NCBI GenBank assembly: GCA_900764695.1
Contig: CAAFOY010000097.1
Location: 1 to 64,000, forward strand
DNA from: Lachnospiraceae bacterium
GTDB taxonomy: Bacteria > Bacillota_A > Clostridia > Lachnospirales > Lachnospiraceae
Length of the DNA: 64,000 nucleotides
Direction: 5' to 3'
Part shown: positions 56,792 to 64,000 of the stretch, piece after piece
How the letters are laid out: every line of letters begins with the position of its first letter
Position numbering within the stretch: position 1 is the stretch's first letter
Translations under genes and position numbers: made by a program
Notes under the pieces: model-generated
What the model saw: the letters and a program-made list of their open reading frames with translations, nothing else
Databases searched by the model: none
Told to the model about the DNA's origin: nothing

Positions 56792-56818
56792 AGACATTAA
56801 AATATCTATAATGAAATG

Positions 56819-56847
56819 GGCTAGTCAGAAATGGCTAGTCTTTTTTT
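56819..56847 (+). terminator. Terminator formed by a direct repeat
   Basis: GGCTAGTC occurs twice, six bases apart. Because it is self-complementary with wobbles, the copies pair, and seven T follow. The AT-rich stretch to the promoter at 57032 shows nothing else clear. Confidence 0.75.
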
Positions 56848-57031
56848 GCCCTATTATGCATATTTTCTCCCGAATTTGCAATTTCTATTTTCTTATTTGA
56901 ATAAAAAAGTATTATATATGGTGTTCGAACAATTTATTTAACACGTGTGGAAAGGAATATACTTTGTATTTTCACATACATAAGTGGTTAAAGAATTTGT
57001 TTAAATAACCAAAAAATAATATTTAACATTG

Positions 57032-57060
57032 TTGAAAAAAAAGTCTTATGTGTATATAAT
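57032..57060 (+). promoter_or_regulatory. Consensus-like sigma-A promoter
   Basis: TTGAAA (57032-57037), 17 nt, TATAAT (57055-57060). It serves the 71-residue membrane protein. Confidence 0.8.
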
Positions 57061-57099
57061 TATTGATAAAATCTTAATGATTAGATAGGGAGGAAGTTT

Positions 57100-57315
57100 A
57101 TGAACAAAAATAGTTCAAACATAATTAAGGAAGCTTTACTTGCATTTGCAATGGGAATTATATTTCTAGCTGTGTTAATCGCATTAAGTTACATAATATT
57201 TCCAAATCAAATGGCTGAAGGCGAAAATACCGAAGAATTATTGTTAATAGGTTTTCCAATGCTAATTGCATATATAACTTACTATGCAAGAAAGATTTTA
57301 AATAAAATTAAATAA
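57100..57315 (+). CDS. Small two-segment membrane protein of unknown function
   Basis: A 71-residue protein with ATG after GGGAGGAAG. Two hydrophobic segments (about 11-33 and 46-62) are separated by an acidic loop (GENTEE). The strong promoter, ribosome binding site and terminator form a complete single-gene unit, which argues for a real gene. No family recognised. Confidence 0.7.
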   Translation: MNKNSSNIIKEALLAFAMGIIFLAVLIALSYIIFPNQMAEGENTEELLLIGFPMLIAYITYYARKILNKIK

Positions 57316-57326
57316 ACTTTAATTTT

Positions 57327-57362
57327 AAAAGAGGCTGTACAAAATCGTATAGCTTCTTTTTT
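57327..57362 (+). terminator. Rho-independent terminator
   Basis: AAAAGAGGCTGTAC pairs with GTATAGCTTCTTTT (wobbles) around AAAATC, followed by T residues. Confidence 0.8.
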
Positions 57363-57447
57363 GATTCCTAAACCAAATTAATATCCAGCAAATGCATAAT
57401 TACATAAAACAAACAAAATAATAAACTCATAATAATAAAAAACACTA

Positions 57448-57476
57448 TTGAAATATACCCCCACAGGGTATATAAT
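57448..57476 (+). promoter_or_regulatory. csoR promoter with operator in the spacer
   Basis: TTGAAA (57448-57453), 17 nt, TATAAT (57471-57476). The spacer carries the inverted repeat TATACCC-CCACA-GGGTATA (57454-57472), resembling CsoR boxes with C and G tracts. Binding there would block RNA polymerase. Confidence 0.8.
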
Positions 57477-57511
57477 ACCAACTGTAATAAACAAAAAAGG
57501 AGCAAAAATAT

Positions 57512-57814
57512 ATGGAACATAAATGTGCACATTGTGCCAAAAAGAAAGAGCGAACAGAAAAAGAATATAAAGACCTGATAAACAGACTAAATAGAATAGA
57601 AGGACAAGTGCGAGGCGTAAAAAACATGGTTGAAAACGATGCCTATTGTATGGACATCATTACACAGGCATCAGCCATAGCTGCTGCACTAAACAGCTTC
57701 AACAAAGTCCTACTATCCAACCACATCAAGACATGCGTAGTCGACAACATAAGAGAAGGAAACGACGAAGTAGTAGATGAACTAATAACAATGTTAAAGA
57801 AGTCAATGAAATAA
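57512..57814 (+). CDS. csoR: CsoR-type copper-sensing repressor
   Basis: A 100-residue helical repressor of the DUF156/CsoR family. Copper(I) binding releases DNA. The Cys-His-Cys ligand set is visible as YCMDII, HIKTC. LINRLNRIEGQVRGVKNMV is the conserved first helix. An N-terminal HKCAHCAKKK adds further Cys residues. It precedes copA and has an operator-like repeat in its own promoter, indicating autoregulation. Confidence 0.92.
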   Translation: MEHKCAHCAKKKERTEKEYKDLINRLNRIEGQVRGVKNMVENDAYCMDIITQASAIAAALNSFNKVLLSNHIKTCVVDNIREGNDEVVDELITMLKKSMK

Positions 57815-57834
57815 AGAAACACAACATTTTACTA

Positions 57835-58022
57835 CCTTGTGTTTAGAGAAAATTCTGTAAGCAAACAATAGGAAAAGATTCGAAATTTTGTGAGCATAGC
57901 GCAAGTGCAAAAGTAACTGTCCGAGCCATAAGGCGAGTTTTACTTTTGCACTTGCAATAAGCGGCGGAACAAAATGAGAAATCTTGACGTGTTTGCAACA
58001 GAATTTTCTTACAACACAAGGA
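57835..58022. repeat. Long imperfect palindrome between csoR and copA
   Basis: Nearly 190 nt in which the left half is largely complementary to the right: CCTTGTGTT/AACACAAGG, GAAAATTCTGT/ACAGAATTTTC, GCAAACA/TGTTTGC, AAGATT/AATC, ATTTTGT/ACAAAAT and GCAAGTGCAAAAGTAA/TTACTTTTGCACTTGC, with a small apex. It separates csoR from copA without an open frame of its own. It shares no clear sequence with the repeats at 35860 and 38807. Confidence 0.8.
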
Positions 58023-58048
58023 CTAGAAAAAGGAAAGGAGACTTTAAA

Positions 58049-60631
58049 ATGAAAAAATACACAATTTCCGGCATGAGTTGTGCCGCCTGTCAAAGCCGTG
58101 TAGAAAAAGCAGTTAACGCCCTGCCAAATGTTGATTCAGCAGTTGTAAGTCTGCTGACTAACAGCATGCAGGTTGAAGGCTCCGCCAGCGACAGTGAAAT
58201 AATTCAGACTGTGGAGAAGGCAGGTTATGGTGCAAAAACAGCCGGAGGTTCTAAGAAAGATACAGCATCAATGGAGGAAGACCAGTTAAAGGATACTCAG
58301 ACACCTATTTTAAGAAAACGTTTAATTGTGTCTTTAGTATTATTAATTCCACTTATGTATATTTCCATGGGACATTTGATGTGGGATTGGCCTTTGCCAT
58401 CTTTCTTAATTGACAACCATATTGCTATGGGATTAATTCAAATGCTTTTTACTATTGCTATTCTTGTAATTAATCAGAAGTTTTTTATTAGTGGTTTTAA
58501 AGGTGTTTTAAATAAGGCACCTAATATGGATACTTTGGTGGCAATGGGAGCAGGTGCGGCTTTTGCATATAGTACCTATGTTTTATTTGCAATGACAGAT
58601 GCTCAGGTTTCGGGCAATAGTGATAAGGTTATGGAATACATGCATGATTTTTATTTTGAATCTGCTGCAATGATTGTAACTCTTATTACATTAGGAAAGA
58701 TGCTTGAATCTTATTCTAAGGGCAAGACAACAGATGCACTAAAAAGTCTTATGAAGATGGTTCCAAAGACTGCTACAATTATCGAAAAGGATTTAACCGG
58801 AATCGAAAAGGAAAAAATAGTTTCCATTGAAGATATAAATATAAATGATGTATTTGTGGTAAAACCGGGCGAAAATATACCGGTAGATGGTATAGTTATA
58901 GATGGCTTCGGTGCAGTTGATGAATCAGCCATTACAGGTGAAAGTATTCCTGTAGACAAAACTGTTGGCTCTAAGGTTTCATCAGCAGGCGTTAACCAGT
59001 TAGGTTACTTAAAATGTAAAGCCACAAGAGTTGGTGAAGATACAACTTTAGCTCAGATTATTCAGATGGTCAGTGATGCATCTGCCACAAAAGCACCAAT
59101 AGCAAAGGTTGCAGATAAGGTTTCAGGAATATTTGTTCCTGTTGTAATATGTATTGCACTTGTAACTATTTTTGCCTGGCTTATTGCAGGTGAAACAGTT
59201 GGTTTTGCCTTAGCAAGAGGCATTTCAGTTCTTGTAATCAGTTGCCCTTGTGCATTAGGACTTGCCACACCTGTTGCAATTATGGTTGGTAACGGAGTAG
59301 GCGCAAAAAAAGGTATTCTTTTTAAGAATGCAACATCCCTTGAAACTACAGGTAAAACCCAGATTGTTGCACTTGATAAAACAGGAACTATTACAGTTGG
59401 AAAGCCTAAGGTTACTGCTATTATTACTGAAAAAGAAACAGATGAAAAAGAATTGCTTGGAATTGCAATAGGTCTTGAAAGTAAAAGCGAACATCCTCTT
59501 GCAAAAGCAATTACCAGTTATGCAAAAGAAAACAACATTAAGCCATATGAAATTGTTAATTTTAAGTCAGAAGTTGGTAATGGTTTAGTTGGCGAATATA
59601 ATGGCTCAAAAGTTTTTACGGGAAATAGAAAGTTTATTGAAAAGAACTGTAATATTTCAACTAATTTAATTAATAAAACTGAGAAGTTATCAGAAAAAGG
59701 TATGACACCTTTGTTTTTTGCCAGAGATAATAAGGTTCTTGGCATAATTGCTGTTGCCGATGTTATTAAAGAGGACAGCAGGGAAGCTATTTTGGAACTT
59801 GAAAATATGGGAATAAAAGTTATAATGCTTACAGGAGATAACGAGAAAACTGCCAAAGCCATTGGCCATAAAGCAGGTGTTGATCAGGTTATTGCAGGAG
59901 TGCTTCCGCAGGGGAAAGAATCTACTATCAGAGAACTTACTGAATACGGTAACACTGTTATGGTAGGTGATGGAATAAACGATGCTCCTGCACTTACAAG
60001 AGCTAATATAGGAATGGCAATCGGTGCCGGAACTGATGTGGCAATTGATGCCGCTGACGTGGTTCTTATGAAAAGTAATTTAAAGGATGTTCCTGCTGCA
60101 ATCAGATTAAGTAAGGCAGTTCTTCGAAACATTCACGAAAATCTTTTCTGGGCATTTATTTACAACATAATTGGCATTCCACTTGCAGCCGGAATATGGT
60201 ATCCTATATTTGGTTGGAAACTTAATCCGATGTTTGGTGCAGCAGCCATGAGCTTATCAAGTTTCTGCGTTGTAACCAATGCATTAAGATTAAATCTTGT
60301 AAATATTTATAATAACAAGAAAGACAGAAAGATTAAAAATAGCATTACAGAAGTAATAGGAAATAATGACTTATCAAATAATATAGACAATAAAGAATCA
60401 GAAAAGGAGACTAACACTATGGAAAAGACAATGAAAATAACAGGTATGATGTGTGGACATTGTGAAGCAACTGTTAAGAAGGCTTTAGAAGCATTAGAAC
60501 AGGTTGACGAGGCAATTGTAAGTCACGAAGAAGGAACAGCTGTTGTAAAATTAAACAGCGACATATCAAATGATGTTCTTAAGAAAACAGTAGAAGATAA
60601 GGATTACACAGTAAACGATATTATTGGTTAG
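58049..60631 (+). CDS. copA: Copper-exporting P1B-type ATPase with C-terminal CopZ-like domain
   Basis: Start at ATG 58049 after AAAGGAG, giving 860 residues; a longer frame would run into the palindrome. It has an N-terminal heavy-metal domain (GMSCAACQ, C11 and C14), eight membrane segments, the ion-site SCPCALG, phosphorylation site DKTGT, SEHPLAKA and GDGINDAPAL. After the last membrane helices a polar linker (about 755-790) leads to a second heavy-metal domain, GMMCGHCEATVKKA (about 799-812), resembling CopZ. An internal AAGGAG-N9-ATG at 60404-60421 could make that domain alone. It exports Cu(I) and is likely controlled by CsoR. Confidence 0.95.
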   Translation: MKKYTISGMSCAACQSRVEKAVNALPNVDSAVVSLLTNSMQVEGSASDSEIIQTVEKAGYGAKTAGGSKKDTASMEEDQLKDTQTPILRKRLIVSLVLLIPLMYISMGHLMWDWPLPSFLIDNHIAMGLIQMLFTIAILVINQKFFISGFKGVLNKAPNMDTLVAMGAGAAFAYSTYVLFAMTDAQVSGNSDKVMEYMHDFYFESAAMIVTLITLGKMLESYSKGKTTDALKSLMKMVPKTATIIEKDLTGIEKEKIVSIEDININDVFVVKPGENIPVDGIVIDGFGAVDESAITGESIPVDKTVGSKVSSAGVNQLGYLKCKATRVGEDTTLAQIIQMVSDASATKAPIAKVADKVSGIFVPVVICIALVTIFAWLIAGETVGFALARGISVLVISCPCALGLATPVAIMVGNGVGAKKGILFKNATSLETTGKTQIVALDKTGTITVGKPKVTAIITEKETDEKELLGIAIGLESKSEHPLAKAITSYAKENNIKPYEIVNFKSEVGNGLVGEYNGSKVFTGNRKFIEKNCNISTNLINKTEKLSEKGMTPLFFARDNKVLGIIAVADVIKEDSREAILELENMGIKVIMLTGDNEKTAKAIGHKAGVDQVIAGVLPQGKESTIRELTEYGNTVMVGDGINDAPALTRANIGMAIGAGTDVAIDAADVVLMKSNLKDVPAAIRLSKAVLRNIHENLFWAFIYNIIGIPLAAGIWYPIFGWKLNPMFGAAAMSLSSFCVVTNALRLNLVNIYNNKKDRKIKNSITEVIGNNDLSNNIDNKESEKETNTMEKTMKITGMMCGHCEATVKKALEALEQVDEAIVSHEEGTAVVKLNSDISNDVLKKTVEDKDYTVNDIIG
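60419..60631 (+). other. Possible internal translation start for a CopZ-like chaperone
   Basis: Inside copA, AAGGAG (60404-60409) stands 9 nt before an in-frame ATG (codon 791). Translation from it would yield 70 residues, MEKTMKITGMMCGHCE onward, a complete heavy-metal-associated domain. The preceding linker looks like fused intergenic sequence. This is an inference from sequence alone. Confidence 0.5.
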
Positions 60632-60652
60632 TTTATTATTTAGGTGTTAAGT

Positions 60653-61006
60653 ATGGAATGTAAGGATTTTCAAAAATTAATAAATGATTTTATTTTCGAC
60701 AAAATTGAATATTCTGAAGATTTAAAGGAATTTTTAAATCACGCAAAAACATGCAAAAACTGTGGAGAAGAATTAGAACTTTACTACACTATCAGAAGGG
60801 GACTTGGCGATGTCAAGGCCCCTGATGGCAGTGAGGAAAGTGTTGATGCTACACAGGAATTGGAAAATATTATTAATTTTTATGATGAATATTTTGAAAA
60901 ACAAAGAAAAAGAAAGAAAGCAGCCATTATTTCTGTTATAATAGCAATGTTAATGATTATATTTGTAATTGTATGTTTATATTTAAATACCATTGGTATT
61001 ATATAA
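60653..61006 (+). CDS. Small zinc-finger membrane protein (anti-sigma-like)
   Basis: Start at ATG 60653 after AGGTG, giving 117 residues. HAKTCKNCGEEL resembles the HxxxCxxC zinc motif of anti-sigma factors. One C-terminal membrane segment (about 93-114) follows a basic patch. There is no sigma factor gene nearby, so the partner is unknown. It ends 31 nt before polA. Confidence 0.65.
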   Translation: MECKDFQKLINDFIFDKIEYSEDLKEFLNHAKTCKNCGEELELYYTIRRGLGDVKAPDGSEESVDATQELENIINFYDEYFEKQRKRKKAAIISVIIAMLMIIFVIVCLYLNTIGII

Positions 61007-61037
61007 AGTGTATTACTTTGGAAAGGACTATATTTTA

Positions 61038-63671
61038 ATGAGTAAATTTGTGTTAATAGACGGACATAGTATTTTAAACAGAGCATTTTATGGAGTTCCT
61101 ATTTTTACTAACAGTGAGGGACTACATACAAATGCTGTTTTTGGTTTTCTGAATATTATGTTTAAAATAATAGATTCAAAACAGCCGGATTACATGGCTG
61201 TTGCTTTTGACGTTCATCAGCCTACATTCAGACACGAAATGTTTAAGGATTACAAAGGCACAAGAAAGCCTATGATGGAAGAATTAAGGGAACAGGTGCC
61301 TGTAATTAAGGAATTATTGCAGAAAATGAACATTACAACTGTAGAATTGCCGGGATACGAAGCAGACGATGTTATTGGTACTTTGTCTAAGAAAGGTGAA
61401 AAAGCTGGCATGGAAGTAGATGTTATTTCAGGTGACAGAGATTTACTTCAGCTTGCAAGTGACCATATTACAATCTGTATCCCAAAAACTAAAAAAGGTC
61501 AGACTACAGTTGAAGAATACAATACAGAAGGTGTTAGGGAATTATATAAAGTTACCCCAACTGAATTTATTGATGTTAAAGCTTTAATGGGTGACTCATC
61601 TGACAATATTCCGGGGGTTCCGGGAATTGGAGAGAAAGGTGCAACAGCCATTATTTCTCAGTTTGGTTCAATTGAAAATGCCTACGATCACGCAGATGAA
61701 ATTTCTAACACACGTAACAGAAACGCACTTTTAAATAATTACGAAATGGCACAGATGAGTAAAACTCTTGCCACAATTAATATTCAGTCACCTGTAGAAG
61801 TAACACCTGAACAGTGTAAGTTAGAAGATATTTACACAGAAGATGCTCTTGAAATGATTAAACGTTTGGAATTTAAAAGTATGATTCAAAGATTCGGCTC
61901 AGTTACTTCAACTAATGATTGTGAGGGAGGATTTAAGTATATTAATAATCCTTTTGATGCTGATCCTATTTTTGAGCAGGCTAAAAATGCTGAAAATGTA
62001 GGTATTTTTATTTATAGAAACAAAGACAATTTTGGTGTTTCTTTGTGTTTTAACAATGACAATGTTTATTACATTGGAAAAGAAGGTTTTGTAACAGAAG
62101 ATTACATAATCGAAAAAGTTAGAGACCTTGTAAATGCTAAGGCTAAACTTACAATTTTAAATATTAAAGAAAATAATGAAATTTTGGAAAATGATGACGT
62201 GGAAAGTATTTTCGATATTTCTATTGCCGCATATCTATTAAATCCATTGCAGAATACTTACGATTATGACGATATTGCAAGAGAATATTTAGGAATGAAT
62301 GTGCCGGCTTTTGATGAGATTTTTCCAAAAACTAAGAAAAGCGAAACCCCATCAGATGAAATACCTGAAAACATATTAAAATATGCCTGCTATAATGCTT
62401 ATGTAGCTTACAAGGCAAAAGATGCTTTAACTGAAAAGTTAAAAGAAACAGAAATGCTTGATATTTACAACAATGTGGAAATTCCTTTAACTTATGCCTT
62501 ATATGATATGGAGCAGGCAGGAATTATGGTTGCAGGCGACAAGCTTAAAGAATATGGTGAAAGACTTAAAACTGGCATTGATGCATTAGAGAAAGATATT
62601 TATGCTGAAGCAGGTCATGAATTTAATATTAATTCACCTAAGCAGTTAGGAGAGATTTTATTTGGTGAAATGCAGCTTCCCGGTGGCAAAAAAACTAAAA
62701 CAGGATATTCAACATCTGCTTCTGTATTAGAGAAACTTGAACCTGATTATCCTTTTGTAAGTAAGATATTAGAGTACAGACAACTTACAAAATTAAAGTC
62801 AACATATGCTGATGGATTGGCTGTTTATATAGGCGAAGATAACAGAATACACGGCAAGTTTAACCAAACAATTACCGCAACAGGCAGAATAAGCAGTACT
62901 GAGCCTAACCTTCAGAATATTCCTGTACGTATGCCTCTTGGAAGAGAGATTAGGAAAGTCTTTATTCCAAAAGAAGGTTGTGTGTTTATTGATGCGGATT
63001 ATTCTCAGATTGAATTAAGAATTTTAGCTCATATGTCTGATGACAAGAATTTAATTGATGCATATAATCATTCTAAAGATATTCATGCTGCAACAGCTTC
63101 TTTGGTTTTCCATGTTCCACTTGAAGAAGTTACTAAGGAACAGAGAAGTAATGCCAAGGCTGTAAACTTTGGAATCGTATACGGAATCAGTTCATTTGGT
63201 TTAAGTAATGACCTTTCGATTAGCAGAAAGGAAGCTGAACAGTATATAAAGGATTATTTTATCAGTTATCCGGGTATTAAAAATTATCTTGATAATTCAG
63301 TAAAAGAAGCTAAGGAAAAAGGATACTCTGTTACAATGTTTGGCAGAAGAAGACCTATCCCTGAATTAACATCAGGCAACTTTATGCAAAGGCAGTTCGG
63401 TGAACGTGTGGCAATGAACTCTCCTATTCAGGGTTCTGCTGCAGATATTATGAAAATAGCAATGATTAATGTGGCAAAAGAGTTAAAAGAGAAAGATTTA
63501 AAATCTAAAATTGTTTTGCAGGTACACGATGAACTTTTAATTGAAGCGTACGAAAATGAAGTTGAACAGGTTAAAGATATTCTGAAACGCAACATGGAAC
63601 AGGCAGCTCATCTAAATGTTCCTTTGGATGTTGATGTTCAGGTCGGAAATAACTGGGATGAAGCACATTAA
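61038..63671 (+). CDS. polA: DNA polymerase I
   Basis: The 877-residue repair polymerase. ATG 61038 follows GGAAAGGA and gives MSKFVLIDGHSILNRAFYG. Residues 1-290 are the 5'-3' nuclease (EADDVIGTL, GDRDLLQL, GDSSDNIPGVPGIG). The middle (300-480) corresponds to the proofreading exonuclease but lacks the DxE metal motif (IFIYRNKDNFG instead), so 3'-5' activity is probably lost, as in Bacillus. The polymerase domain has DADYSQIELRILAH, KAVNFGIVYG and QVHDELL. Confidence 0.97.
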   Translation: MSKFVLIDGHSILNRAFYGVPIFTNSEGLHTNAVFGFLNIMFKIIDSKQPDYMAVAFDVHQPTFRHEMFKDYKGTRKPMMEELREQVPVIKELLQKMNITTVELPGYEADDVIGTLSKKGEKAGMEVDVISGDRDLLQLASDHITICIPKTKKGQTTVEEYNTEGVRELYKVTPTEFIDVKALMGDSSDNIPGVPGIGEKGATAIISQFGSIENAYDHADEISNTRNRNALLNNYEMAQMSKTLATINIQSPVEVTPEQCKLEDIYTEDALEMIKRLEFKSMIQRFGSVTSTNDCEGGFKYINNPFDADPIFEQAKNAENVGIFIYRNKDNFGVSLCFNNDNVYYIGKEGFVTEDYIIEKVRDLVNAKAKLTILNIKENNEILENDDVESIFDISIAAYLLNPLQNTYDYDDIAREYLGMNVPAFDEIFPKTKKSETPSDEIPENILKYACYNAYVAYKAKDALTEKLKETEMLDIYNNVEIPLTYALYDMEQAGIMVAGDKLKEYGERLKTGIDALEKDIYAEAGHEFNINSPKQLGEILFGEMQLPGGKKTKTGYSTSASVLEKLEPDYPFVSKILEYRQLTKLKSTYADGLAVYIGEDNRIHGKFNQTITATGRISSTEPNLQNIPVRMPLGREIRKVFIPKEGCVFIDADYSQIELRILAHMSDDKNLIDAYNHSKDIHAATASLVFHVPLEEVTKEQRSNAKAVNFGIVYGISSFGLSNDLSISRKEAEQYIKDYFISYPGIKNYLDNSVKEAKEKGYSVTMFGRRRPIPELTSGNFMQRQFGERVAMNSPIQGSAADIMKIAMINVAKELKEKDLKSKIVLQVHDELLIEAYENEVEQVKDILKRNMEQAAHLNVPLDVDVQVGNNWDEAH

Positions 63672-63686
63672 AAAGGCGGTGTTATT

Positions 63687-64000
63687 ATGGTTATAGGATT
63701 AATGGGTGGCGTAGGCAGCGGAAAGTCTACAGTACTTGATTATTTAGAAGAAAATTATGGTGCATATATTATTCAGTCAGACCATGTGGCAAAGGAAATC
63801 ATGACTCCCGGCTTTAAGGTTTTTGATAAACTTTCAAAAGCTTTTCCGGAAGTTATTGAAAATGGAAAGATTAGCAGCGAGAAGCTTGCCTCAATAGTTT
63901 TTAATAATAAGGACAAGCTTGACACTCTTAATTCCATTACTCATCCGGGAACAATAGAAGAAATTCTTAATAGAATAGAGCAAAGTAATAATTCAATTAT
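63687..64000 (+). CDS. coaE: Dephospho-CoA kinase, 5' part
   Basis: Final enzyme of coenzyme A biosynthesis. Only the first 104 codons are in the window; the gene continues past 64000. ATG 63687 is preceded by AAGGCGG. The P-loop GLMGGVGSGKSTV lies at residues 4-16 and SDHVAKEIM follows, both typical of CoaE. It lies 15 nt after polA, an order common in Firmicutes. Confidence 0.92.
   Translation, partial: MVIGLMGGVGSGKSTVLDYLEENYGAYIIQSDHVAKEIMTPGFKVFDKLSKAFPEVIENGKISSEKLASIVFNNKDKLDTLNSITHPGTIEEILNRIEQSNNSI

Noticed and set aside
57974..58048. Upstream start for copA inside the palindrome
   Set aside because: It has no ribosome binding site, whereas ATG 58049 follows AAAGGAG and begins directly with the metal-binding domain.

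Overview
The window is AT-rich chromosomal DNA of a low-GC Firmicute. It most resembles an anaerobic, spore-forming member of the Clostridia, probably Lachnospiraceae. The evidence is a complete rnfCDGEAB operon, dipicolinate synthase genes, an alpha/beta SASP, a GerA-type germination protein, Lachnospiraceae-style secreted proteins with Lys-rich Ig/FN3 tails, and strong AGGAGG ribosome binding sites. Genus-level assignment is inference. No phage, IS transposase, CRISPR array or rRNA is visible.

Layout. 1-2.4 kb: the end of a GGGtGRT-family gene, a GGDEF-EAL gene that seems to lack its normal N-terminus, and a decayed TrkA-C fragment. 2.2-5.1 kb: a TetM-like ribosomal GTPase fused to a YacP/Rae1-like NYN nuclease domain, behind a strong promoter and a structured leader. 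5.1-8.5 kb, minus strand: dpaA-dpaB-asnB behind a sigma-K-like promoter. 8.6-14.6 kb: an LCP protein, a 1,024-residue fusion resembling Campylobacter glutamine kinase plus the gamma-glutamyl hydrolase of phosphoramidate biosynthesis, a small unknown, and a 3D-domain wall protein behind a WalR-like box. 14.8-24.4 kb: glnS, an acidic membrane-associated protein, a HAD phosphatase, an OGG1-type glycosylase, CIRCE-controlled groESL and a large secreted beta-helix protein. 24.5-29.0 kb: recG-ddl-murF. 29.1-30.6 kb: a SASP gene and a YprB-like exonuclease gene on the minus strand. 30.7-35.8 kb: the Rnf operon. 36-40 kb: gerA, a DUF6273-like protein, a NusG-II protein and a Gx transporter, with two related palindromic elements in the gaps. 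40-47.3 kb: ruvAB, zapA, a U32 (RlhA-like) gene and an overlapping ftsW/rodA-PBP pair. 47.4-51.7 kb: Nudix, queH, a zinc-ribbon/TPR surface protein, a small membrane protein, tRNA-Leu(CAA) and a lipoprotein. 51.8-56.8 kb: hypB, an iron-sulfur flavoprotein, hypA and a DUF5692-like membrane protein. 57-60.6 kb: a small membrane protein, then csoR and copA (copper control), split by a nearly 190-nt palindrome. 60.6-64 kb: a zinc-finger membrane protein, polA and the start of coaE.

The genes fall into a few working groups. Sporulation and germination: dpaAB, asnB, SASP, gerA. Envelope growth: LCP, 3D protein, ddl, murF, ftsW/PBP, zapA. Anaerobic energy: Rnf. Nickel and electron transfer: hypB/hypA with the flavoprotein. 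Copper homeostasis: csoR, copA. The rest is genome maintenance.

The most interesting items are the ribosome-GTPase/A-site-nuclease fusion with its leader RNA, the putative glutamine-kinase/amidotransferase fusion, the repeated structured palindromes sitting in terminator-like stems, and an internal ribosome binding site that could release a CopZ-like chaperone from copA.
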